Source: Lysinibacillus louembei (GTDB lineage Bacteria > Bacillota > Bacilli > Bacillales_A > Planococcaceae). Taken from it: DNA of 64,000 bases. The position numbers and the translations under genes are program-made. A model generated the notes under the pieces. The model saw only the letters and a program-made list of their open reading frames with translations. It had not been told where the DNA came from and did no database searches. Below are positions 32,374 through 39,666 of this stretch, one piece after another. Position 1 is the stretch's first letter. Every line of letters starts with the position of its first letter. The stretch covers positions 1,232,001 to 1,296,000 of the forward strand of contig NZ_CP137624.1 of NCBI RefSeq assembly GCF_033880585.1. The letters run 5' to 3'.

Positions 32374-32856
32374 TTAATTCTCTTTGTTCTTGTCAGGAGT
32401 TAATGCACTAATTAGCCCTATGATATTTGGTGGAATGCTAGCAATTAAAAACCACCAATTGCCCGTAACAATAGATATAATAGAAAATGTAATCAGTGAT
32501 ACAACTACAACAGAAATGCCGAATTTAACTCTAGAAGGTTTTAAAGGCTCTGTCATATTCATATTGATAGACAAAATCATACCTGTAATCCCCCAGCTTG
32601 CCAGATGAACAGTCAAAATGATTGCTAGCGTCATTGCGGCTCCAATTTCTATTCCAAATATGACTAAAGAAAATAAGATATAGATTGAAGTCAGAGTGAA
32701 AAACCAAGAAATAGAGCGGGATTTTTGCCAAATATGTTCATATAGTTCATCCAAGCCACGCTGCTTTTTAACTATACGTCGTCCAAGCCACCAGCTTAAT
32801 ATGCCAAGAGCTGCTCCTCCATATAATCCAATCAAGCCACCTATTTGTACAGCCAT
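32374..32856 (-). CDS. Multi-pass membrane protein of an XRE/membrane pair
   Basis: 160 residues with five predicted transmembrane helices (IGGLIGLYGGAALGILSWWLG first). The ATG at 32856 follows GGGGAGAGG, and its A overlaps the stop of the preceding regulator gene (TAATG), so the two are translationally coupled. XRE regulator plus small membrane protein pairs (DUF3278/DUF2178-like) are frequent in Firmicutes; function unknown. The longer frame from 32904 would start inside the regulator gene. Confidence 0.75.
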   Translation of the reverse strand: MAVQIGGLIGLYGGAALGILSWWLGRRIVKKQRGLDELYEHIWQKSRSISWFFTLTSIYILFSLVIFGIEIGAAMTLAIILTVHLASWGITGMILSINMNMTEPLKPSRVKFGISVVVVSLITFSIISIVTGNWWFLIASIPPNIIGLISALTPDKNKEN

Positions 32857-33062
32857 TATTCCTCTCCCCTTTCTTCTAATATAAAGACTTCTTCGATGAT
32901 ACAATTGAAGACCTTTGAAATGTTGTATGCCAATTCGAGTGAGGGATTATATTTTCCAGATTCGATGGCAATGATGGATTGTCTCGAAACACCTACCTGT
33001 ACAGCTAGTTCCTCTTGTGTCATTTTTGCAGCTTTGCGTAAATCCTTAATTCGATTTCTAAT
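32856..33062 (-). CDS. XRE-family HTH repressor, non-ATG (ATT) start
   Basis: 68 residues, a minimal Cro/C1-type regulator: [50 protein letters not shown]. By alignment to countless relatives (MKNRIKELR...) the first codon should be Met. Here it is ATT, 5 bp after GAGGTGAGG, with an in-frame stop four codons upstream. AUU initiation or a lost start are both possible. The helix-turn-helix is complete. It is first in an operon with the membrane protein. Probable operators lie just upstream. Confidence 0.8.
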   Translation of the reverse strand: MRNRIKDLRKAAKMTQEELAVQVGVSRQSIIAIESGKYNPSLELAYNISKVFNCIIEEVFILEERGEE

Positions 33063-33081
33063 GGTTTCCTCACCTCAATTT

Positions 33082-33126
33082 TGTAAAGCTGGCTTTACAA
33101 TTAGTTGTAAGTAAAGTTTACTTTAC
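33082..33126 (-). promoter_or_regulatory. Two palindromic operators upstream of the XRE gene
   Basis: TGTAAAG-CTGG-CTTTACA (33082-33099) and GTAAAGT-TT-ACTTTAC (33111-33126), 29 bp centre to centre, plus a half-site CTTTAC at 33150. The first begins 20 bp before the XRE start, so autorepression is likely. Confidence 0.65.
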
Positions 33127-33299
33127 ATTCGGTTTGATGTCAAGGGTGCTTTACATTTATTTGTTTTTGTTGATTTTCTACTTATGCTTTGAGAAAGTTC
33201 TGTTTATCGATAATTAAACCGACTAGTATAAGCATAAAAAGACGGGTAGAAGATACTATTACTTGATATGTTATAGATGAAAGGAAGGTGGGGTTGGAT

Positions 33300-34139
33300 A
33301 TGCTAAAAGAAATGAATGAGGCGTTAAACTACATCGAAGAAAATTTGGAGAGTCCTATTGAGTTAGTAGAAGTAGCGAAAAAGGCTTATTGCTCTGAGTA
33401 TCATTTTAAGCGCTTATTTTCATTGCTGTCAGGAATAACGATAGCGGAGTATATTCGAAGACGGCGCTTAACATTAGCGGCGCTAGACTTGAAGGAGCAG
33501 CATGTAAAGGTGATTGATATTGCCATAAAATATGGTTATCAATCGCCAGATGCATTTTCAAGAGCATTTCAAAATTTTCATGGTATTACCCCAACTTTGG
33601 CTAAACAACCAGAGCAGAACTTGAAAGCATATCCACGAATGTCCTTTCAATTAACTATTCGAGGAGGCTTTGAAATGAACTATCGCATTGTTAAGAAAGA
33701 GTCGTTTCAAGTTGTCTGAGTGAAGTATGCGGTGGAGATGGTCAATGAGATTCTTTCACCTACTTATGAAGATATGATAGCGGGTGTTGGTGAGAGTAGA
33801 TTGAAGGAATTGGCGACTATTTCTAATGGTGAACCTCATGGCATTGTGCATATATCAGTCAATTATTCAGAAAGTGTAGAAGGAAAGGCGACTTTTGAAC
33901 AGTATATTGGAGCAGTCACAACGGAAAAAACAGAGACATACGAAACATTAGCAATTCCCTCTTTATTGTGGGCAATATTTGAAATAGATGGAGATTGGAT
34001 ACAGGTTGAAGAGCATTGGCAGCGAATTTATTCAGAGTGGTTGCCGTTGTCCTCTTATGAGCTAGCAGAAGGTCCTGAAATATTGGCTAGCAAAGAGCAG
34101 AAAAGTGAGATTTGGATAGCTATTAAGAAAAAAGGCTAG
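33300..34139 (+). pseudogene. AraC-family regulator with GyrI-like domain, split by TGA
   Basis: The ATG at 33300 starts [19 protein letters not shown]. The two AraC helix-turn-helix motifs are complete ([36 protein letters not shown]). The frame meets TGA at 33717-33719 within ESFQVV-stop-VKYAVEM and then continues open in the same frame to 34139 through a full effector-binding domain. The intact paralogue at 54695-55555 has a glycine at this place (LVGVTKRV), so GGA to TGA is the simple explanation. A free DNA-binding part of 139 residues might still be made. Confidence 0.85.
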
Positions 34140-34162
34140 ATAAACTGTTAGCAACATAATTA

Positions 34163-34193
34163 GGAGCAGAAGAAATTCTTTTGCTCTTTTTAA
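34163..34193 (+). terminator. Terminator after the split AraC gene
   Basis: GAGCAGAAGAA/TTCTTTTGCTC followed by T5. Confidence 0.75.
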
Positions 34194-34297
34194 TCAGTTA
34201 CCCTATCAAAAAATAACGAAATATTTGCGCAATTATTATCTATCCGTTTATAATTGAATCGAACGTATATTCTGAAAAATTTAAGCGAGGTGGAAAA

Positions 34298-34708
34298 ATG
34301 GAGAAGGAACGTATTATTGGTCAAACGAAGGGTGTTGGTTTTCAAATAGGGGTTAGAAGAACTTTCCCTATTTCACAGGAGAAAGCTTGGGAGTTCATTA
34401 CCTCTGAGGAAGGTGTGAATTTGTGGTTGGGGGAAAGTAGCGATGTAATATTTCAACCAGGTGAACACTATACAACGAAAATGGGCACTGGAGAAATACG
34501 GATTGTTAAACAACTTGAACAGCTTCGCCTAACTTGGCAAAAAGAAGGCTGGGAAAGACCATCTACAATTCAAGTTCGCATTATAGCAAAGGCAAGTGAC
34601 AAAACAACAATTAGCTTTCATCAAGAGCATCTCTCTGACGAAAATGTGAGAGAAGAGATGAAAATGCATTGGGAGATAGTTTTAAATGAAATCGGTGCTA
34701 GGCTTTAA
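34298..34708 (+). CDS. SRPBCC-domain (AHSA1/START-like) protein
   Basis: 136 residues. VRRTFPISQEKAWEFITSEEGVNLWLG is the standard opening of AHSA1-type proteins. It is followed by beta strands (GTGEIRIVKQLEQLRLTWQ, TTISFHQEHL) and a C-terminal helix (MKMHWEIVLNEIG). The fold forms a hydrophobic cavity. Family members bind lipids or small compounds, some regulate ATPases; no specific role can be given. Starts after GCGAGGTGG. Confidence 0.85.
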   Translation: MEKERIIGQTKGVGFQIGVRRTFPISQEKAWEFITSEEGVNLWLGESSDVIFQPGEHYTTKMGTGEIRIVKQLEQLRLTWQKEGWERPSTIQVRIIAKASDKTTISFHQEHLSDENVREEMKMHWEIVLNEIGARL

Positions 34709-34864
34709 TAATTTGTAAAAATGTACTATATAAATTACTCATTTAGGTATTTTGTCCTTTTAAAATCATGTTGAATTGCATCTTTGTGCTTCAAAAATAA
34801 ATATATGTATTGTATACTAATCATGCAACATAGTTAATTCATTAGGATAATAGGAGTGTTGAAG

Positions 34865-35212
34865 ATGTCACAAGGACAGTACAGTATTCAAGTAAATTCG
34901 GCTGGTAAAGTTGTAAATATGAAAGTGAGTGGTACGTTTACACCTGAAAAGGCACAGGAATTTATTAATGATTATAACCGACAAATTGGGAAAATCTCTG
35001 CAAATGAGTATGACTTACGTTTTGATTGTCGAGGATTAAATGTTGTTACACAAGAAATGACTCCACATTTAGAAGGCTGCTTTAAACTTTACAATGAATC
35101 AGGCTTTAAAAATATTATAATCGAAATTGATCGTAGTGCCGTTTTAAAAATGCAACTAGCACGATTAGGGCGCAATGTAGGCCTTACAAACCTTAAAATT
35201 GAAGAAGTATAA
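34865..35212 (+). CDS. Small alpha/beta protein, STAS-like, function unknown
   Basis: 115 residues from the ATG 8 bp after TAGGAG (a GTG three codons earlier touches that site). Alternating strands and helices, with VNMKVSGTFTPEKAQEFINDY and YDLRFDCRGLNVVTQEMTPHLEGC, resemble SpoIIAA/STAS proteins, but no conserved phospho-serine motif is evident. Monocistronic with a clear terminator. Confidence 0.6.
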   Translation: MSQGQYSIQVNSAGKVVNMKVSGTFTPEKAQEFINDYNRQIGKISANEYDLRFDCRGLNVVTQEMTPHLEGCFKLYNESGFKNIIIEIDRSAVLKMQLARLGRNVGLTNLKIEEV

Positions 35213-35218
35213 TTTTTA

Positions 35219-35257
35219 ATATAAGGCTGCAACCGTGTATGTAGCCTTATTTTTTTG
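35219..35257 (+). terminator. Terminator after the STAS-like gene
   Basis: ATAAGGCTGCA/TGTAGCCTTAT followed by T7. Confidence 0.85.
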
Positions 35258-35290
35258 CCTAGTTTTTTAAAAAATGAAAGGAGCTTGACG

Positions 35291-36277
35291 ATGCAGCATA
35301 TAAAAATGAAAGCAATAGACGTATACCATCCAAAGAATCAATTAAATAAAGCGCAATATATTGAAGAATTTCAGGAAAAGGGGCGCGATATTTCTAATTT
35401 CCTAAATATTATGGGACGAGAAAATTATTATCGTATCAACAATGCAGATGAAAACAGTGTAACAATGGCGATTGAGGCTTCTAAAAAGGTGTTGAAAAAG
35501 GCCGAATTGACTGGTGATGAAATTGATATGGTCATTTTCTCTTCACAAGTGCCAGAGTACACATTCCCATCAAATGCAATTTTTGTGCATCAAGCAATTC
35601 AAGGGAAAAAGGACTGTATTGTTTATGATAATAACGCAAACTGTGCCGGCATGACGATTGCTGTTGAGCAGGCCTCTCGTTATATGATGTCAAGCCCTCA
35701 CGTAGTACGAGCATTAATTGTAGGGTCAGACTATTTAAGCCTAGTAGCTAATCCAGAGCAGGAAATAACAACAGCCAATTTCGGTGATGCGGCATGTGCA
35801 GTAATTTTAGAAAAAACAGATGAAGAGACAGGCTTTATTGATGCAATATATGAAACAGATTCAAGCTTCAAAGATAATATTTTATATCCAGCAAACGGAT
35901 TTTCTCAATACATGAATAAGGGAGAGTTTTTAGGATATGTAGATTGGAAGCCTTTTGATGGCACAGTCTCGCTTCCTTATACATTTGAAAAGATTCAAAG
36001 ATTACTGGAGCGTAATCACTATTCAATGAAGGATGTTGCCATGTGCTGCTTCTCTCAATTTGCATTAGTGAATATTCAACGCATTCAAGAGCATTTTGCA
36101 ATTGCCGATGAAAAAATTGTGTATGTAGGTGATGAGTATGGTTATACAGGTACAAATTCGCCGTTTATTACAATGTATGAGGGCATTGAAAGTGGCAAAA
36201 TTAAGCGCGGTGATTTAGTGCTGTTTTGGACAATTGGTGGCGGTCACGAATTTATTTGTATGCTGTTCCGCTATTAA
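35291..36277 (+). CDS. 3-oxoacyl-ACP synthase III (KAS III)-like protein with altered catalytic residues
   Basis: 328 residues, thiolase fold. The active-site cysteine lies in NANCAGMT (about residue 119). The usual second motif (HQAN) reads FSQFALVN, and the third (G-N-T-S) reads GYTGTN, so the catalytic His and Asn of FabH are not at their places. The C-terminus LVLFWTIGGGHEFICMLFRY keeps the glycine-rich strand. It may transfer acyl groups or condense by another mechanism rather than start fatty acid synthesis. The ATG at 35291 follows AAAGGAGC. No fab genes nearby; single gene. Confidence 0.8.
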   Translation: MQHIKMKAIDVYHPKNQLNKAQYIEEFQEKGRDISNFLNIMGRENYYRINNADENSVTMAIEASKKVLKKAELTGDEIDMVIFSSQVPEYTFPSNAIFVHQAIQGKKDCIVYDNNANCAGMTIAVEQASRYMMSSPHVVRALIVGSDYLSLVANPEQEITTANFGDAACAVILEKTDEETGFIDAIYETDSSFKDNILYPANGFSQYMNKGEFLGYVDWKPFDGTVSLPYTFEKIQRLLERNHYSMKDVAMCCFSQFALVNIQRIQEHFAIADEKIVYVGDEYGYTGTNSPFITMYEGIESGKIKRGDLVLFWTIGGGHEFICMLFRY

Positions 36278-36313
36278 TTAGATAGTAGAAAGATTTTATA
36301 ATATTTGAAAAAC

Positions 36314-36362
36314 TAATAATCATTCACTTATAATTAAAATAAGTGAATGGTTATTTTTTTAA
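36314..36362 (+). terminator. Terminator after the KAS III-like gene
   Basis: AATCATTCACTTAT pairs with ATAAGTGAATGGTT, then T7. Confidence 0.9.
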
Positions 36363-36389
36363 TAAAAACCGAAGAAAAGAGGTCTGGAA

Positions 36390-36899
36390 ATGGATGTAAA
36401 ATTCCCGATTGGACAATTGCGAGTTCCTGAGAAAGTAACAGCTGAAAATATTGAAGAATGGTTAAACCAAATTGAAACATATGCAGCTCGACTAAAGGAA
36501 ACTGTCGGTACATTAAATGATGAGGAATTAGCGAAAACATATCGTGAAGGTGCATGGACAGTGCGTCAGCTTGTTCATCATATTGCAGATTCCCAATTAA
36601 ACATGTATCAACGCTTGAAGCTGGCTTTAACAGATGACAATCCAACAATCCCAGGCTTTGATGAGGAAAAGTGGGCTGTTCAACCAGATACAGAGCTACC
36701 TGTAGAATGCTCACTGAAAATGTTGGAAGGCATTAATGAACGCATCGTTTGTTTAGGTAAAACTCTAACGGAAGAGCAATTAAATCGAGTGTTTACACAT
36801 CAAGTGAATGGAGAGATTCGACTTACTGCGAAATTAGCCAAATTAGCTTGGCATGAGGAGCATCATTTAGCACATATAAAAATCGCATTAGCTGAATAA
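36390..36899 (+). CDS. DinB/YfiT-family metal-dependent (thiol transferase-type) protein
   Basis: 169 residues. The opening KFPIGQLRVPE matches Bacillus YfiT. Metal-binding histidines sit in VRQLVHHIADSQLN (about residue 63) and WHEEHHLAHI (about residues 152-161), the three-His arrangement of the DinB four-helix fold. Members are metal-dependent hydrolases or bacillithiol S-transferases. Bacillithiol use is plausible in a Bacillaceae host but not shown. Starts after GAAAAGAGG. Confidence 0.85.
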   Translation: MDVKFPIGQLRVPEKVTAENIEEWLNQIETYAARLKETVGTLNDEELAKTYREGAWTVRQLVHHIADSQLNMYQRLKLALTDDNPTIPGFDEEKWAVQPDTELPVECSLKMLEGINERIVCLGKTLTEEQLNRVFTHQVNGEIRLTAKLAKLAWHEEHHLAHIKIALAE

Positions 36900-36903
36900 A
36901 AAA

Positions 36904-36941
36904 TCGCTGCCTGAAAAGATACGCTCTTTTCAGGCAGCTTT
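36904..36941 (+). terminator. Bidirectional terminator between convergent genes
   Basis: GCTGCCTGAAAAGA/TCTTTTCAGGCAGC with T-rich DNA on both outer sides. Confidence 0.9.
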
Positions 36942-36944
36942 ATT

Positions 36945-39194
36945 TTACTTTTTCTCATATAAATTTAATAACGTGATGATAGCTTGCTCCAACGTATAAT
37001 TGTTATGAGGTAAAAATAAGTTATTTTCCATACCGTTCATAATTTGAGTGAGCTGCATACGGTAGACGCTGTCCCTTGCCCAAGCGGATATCTCGCTGTC
37101 ATCATTATAAAGTATCGGCTGACCATCTATAACAGCATCTGTTATATTCATATATTGATAGACTTTATGAAGAATGAAGGCCGCCTCTTCACGGGTAATT
37201 GTATCATTAGGAGCAAACATTGTTTCGCTATCGCCTTCTAGAATGCCAAGCTCATACAATGTACTAGATGTATCCTCAAGCAATGATGGCTGTGTCATAT
37301 CGGGTGCCCAATCTGCTTTCTGTACAAGTAATGCAACGACAAGCTTAGAAAAGTCACTCCATTTGATATCCGCATCGTAATTTTGACGAAGCTCATAAGG
37401 GAAAATTTCAGCTTTCATCGCTCTAGCCATCGTGACATTTGTTGACATATCCTTTTCGCTATAGCTATTACCTGACGGATTTGTTAAATCGATATGATCC
37501 AAATAAAGGTGTACGCCGTTTAGATAATTGAATATAGTATACCCATGTCCCTCTGGTAAATCTTCAGTTGGCTCATATACTTGCTCTGTAGGGTCAGATA
37601 AGTAATTTGCCATATTAATCAGCATATTGCCACCTATACCATCAGAACCAATCGTAATAAAGTTGATTTCTGCTAGCTCCTCTGTAGAAAGTAGGGGCTT
37701 TACTTTTTCCCACGATTGCTTTGCATGCTCTGTGACAGGCAATGTGTTAGAAGGTTTATTTATGACCTCTTCCTTTATTAATTCCCCGTCCTTTTTGTAA
37801 AAATGAATTTCGTTTGCTGCGTTTGCGGATTCCATACGAACGAGCTCACCATCAACAAGTGAATAGCCCTCCGCTGTAGCTTCATATGAATCAATATACA
37901 TTGTAAAAATATTTTCTTGCTCGTCATATTCGATATAATAAGAATTTCCATAAATGTTGTTCCATCTATTTTCCTGCTCTGATTTTACGAATGTTTCATC
38001 CAGCATGGCAGTTAATGCTTCAAATGAAACATCTGTATTATGAAAATCTACCTTAAGAGGGCCAAACCATCCCCAATTACTAGTAGCAGTTAATGTAAGT
38101 GGTTGTTCTATATCAAATAATTGAATATTAGCTTGGTACTTTGCCACATTATCGTCAGATGGTACTTGACTAAAGTGGATGCCAGTTGCTTCCTCTACTT
38201 CTTTTTTAGACCCGAACGGTATTCTTATTGTATTTGCCAATGGGTAGACTGTATTATCAATAATAGGTCGTGCTACCGCTTGATAGGATGGGGTTTCATC
38301 ACTCATGATTTCTCGAGCGATCACTTGACCCGCATCTGCGGCATATGCAAGCATATCAGAGCTGATATGCTCAATTGTGTCATTTTCATTATGATATTCA
38401 CCATGAACAGCTGGGTGTGAGAAAAATAAGTTAGGGATTGCCTTTGGATGAAAAGAGGCATGGTCGCTTGTTCCACCACTGTTATATTCACGCACTTGAA
38501 TATCTTTATAGTTTTCCTTGCTTTTTAGTAGGTCGGACAAAAAGCTTTCTTGTCCATCAGCAGAATAAATTTTCACGGTTTTTTCCTTTTTTGCTGCCAG
38601 CATATCAAAATTTAGCATACCGATAACCCTCTCGCTATCAGCTCCTAGCTGCTCAACATAATGCCTTGATCCAATTAAGCCATCCTCCTCCACATCAAAG
38701 GCAATAAAGCGTATTTCTGTGTCAGTAGGTACGTTGTGTAATAAACGTGCAAGCTCTAACATGACAGCAACACCTGAGGCATTATCATTAGCTGCTTGGA
38801 TATCTTTTATGCCATCATAATGCGCACCGATGATTAAAATATCCTTTGTTTTCTCTGTTGTATTTGGTGAAAGTGTCCCAACAATATTAACAGCAGAATA
38901 TGTGTTGAAAGGATTATTATCACCTTTGTCAGCCTTTTCCCAATCAAAAATTTCTGTGTCAAATGTTTGGGTTGTTACAGTAAGACCATATTTTTTAAAT
39001 GTATCTGTAATAAATTTTCTTGCAAGCTCCTTTTCTTCATTGTGATGTCCTCTTGGATACTTGGATAGCACTTCGATAGTTGCCATCATTTCATTTGTAT
39101 TTACCGTATTTTCAGCTGCACTTGCTGTTGAAATAGTTGATGAAGCTGAAAAAATAATGAATACAGTCAATAATAAATTGAATATCCTTTTCAT
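36945..39194 (-). CDS. Secreted M28-family zinc aminopeptidase with C-terminal SLH-type domains
   Basis: 749 residues from ATG 39194 (GGAGGACATGGGGAA upstream; a longer frame to 39236 lacks a ribosome site). Signal peptide 1-27 (ending ASA). The M28 catalytic domain (about 45-300) has metal ligands in GAHYDGI, DNASGVA, the Glu pair VEEDGLIGSRHY, LNFDML and TSDHASF. A middle region of about 350 residues is unassigned. The C-terminal ~110 residues form two SLH-like repeats (LGILEGDSETMFAPNDTITR; MNGMENNLFLPHNNYTLEQA), giving wall attachment. Probably degrades extracellular peptides. Confidence 0.88.
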   Translation of the reverse strand: MKRIFNLLLTVFIIFSASSTISTASAAENTVNTNEMMATIEVLSKYPRGHHNEEKELARKFITDTFKKYGLTVTTQTFDTEIFDWEKADKGDNNPFNTYSAVNIVGTLSPNTTEKTKDILIIGAHYDGIKDIQAANDNASGVAVMLELARLLHNVPTDTEIRFIAFDVEEDGLIGSRHYVEQLGADSERVIGMLNFDMLAAKKEKTVKIYSADGQESFLSDLLKSKENYKDIQVREYNSGGTSDHASFHPKAIPNLFFSHPAVHGEYHNENDTIEHISSDMLAYAADAGQVIAREIMSDETPSYQAVARPIIDNTVYPLANTIRIPFGSKKEVEEATGIHFSQVPSDDNVAKYQANIQLFDIEQPLTLTATSNWGWFGPLKVDFHNTDVSFEALTAMLDETFVKSEQENRWNNIYGNSYYIEYDEQENIFTMYIDSYEATAEGYSLVDGELVRMESANAANEIHFYKKDGELIKEEVINKPSNTLPVTEHAKQSWEKVKPLLSTEELAEINFITIGSDGIGGNMLINMANYLSDPTEQVYEPTEDLPEGHGYTIFNYLNGVHLYLDHIDLTNPSGNSYSEKDMSTNVTMARAMKAEIFPYELRQNYDADIKWSDFSKLVVALLVQKADWAPDMTQPSLLEDTSSTLYELGILEGDSETMFAPNDTITREEAAFILHKVYQYMNITDAVIDGQPILYNDDSEISAWARDSVYRMQLTQIMNGMENNLFLPHNNYTLEQAIITLLNLYEKK

Positions 39195-39407
39195 TTCCCC
39201 ATGTCCTCCTTGTTGTAGATGAGTGCTATAGAGCACGCTACTAATTTTTAACTCTCCTTGTTGAATGATTATAACAAAACCAAAATAAGGAATATTAATA
39301 TATATAATTTTACATAAAAAGAACTATTTGAACAATGCCTTCAGGAAACTATTTCCTAATATATCCGTATATTATAATAATAGCTATATTTTAAAGGGGG
39401 ATTAAGT
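39195..39407 (+). other. Intergenic region, promoter elements only
   Basis: No gene seen. TATAAT at 39373-39378 probably served the broken gene that follows. Confidence 0.35.
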
Positions 39408-39590
39408 ATGAATCCTTTTTTTCTGCTTGGTTACAGCCTAAGCAAACAGCTCGTTATATGATTGAGCACAAATCTAAAGGTTATGCGATGTTCATTTTGA
39501 CTATATTTGTTGTTTGATGGTTGGAAGGGTAGCTATGAAGTAATTAAATTACCTAGAATGATTACTTTCTATAAATTAAAGGGAGAGTAG
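39408..39590 (+). pseudogene. Yip1-family membrane protein remnant (frameshift)
   Basis: ATG at 39408 after AAAGGGGG. A run of seven Ts after AATCC shifts the frame. With eight Ts the product would read MNPFFSAWLQPKQTARYMIE, then HKSKGYAMFIL, a typical Yip1/YvbJ-type start before the first membrane helix. The rest is deleted: the helix is cut by TGA, and a fragment LPRMITFYKLKGE ends at 39590. Clearly non-functional. Confidence 0.65.
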
Positions 39591-39631
39591 TAGCCATTTT
39601 GACAACCTTGATAAAAATAAATTATATTTGA

Positions 39632-39664
39632 GGAGCTGTGTAAGAATCCCCTACACAGCTCTAC
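39632..39664 (-). terminator. Probable terminator of ileS
   Basis: GAGCTGTGTA pairs with TACACAGCTC, loop of 13. The T run is weak on the minus strand. Confidence 0.55.
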
Positions 39665-39666
39665 TT

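Noticed and set aside
26290..34139. Reassignment of TGA as a sense codon, suggested by in-frame TGA in several genes
   Set aside because: TGA ends intact genes here (for example the surface protein at 4620-4622), and the affected genes each have simple single-base explanations.
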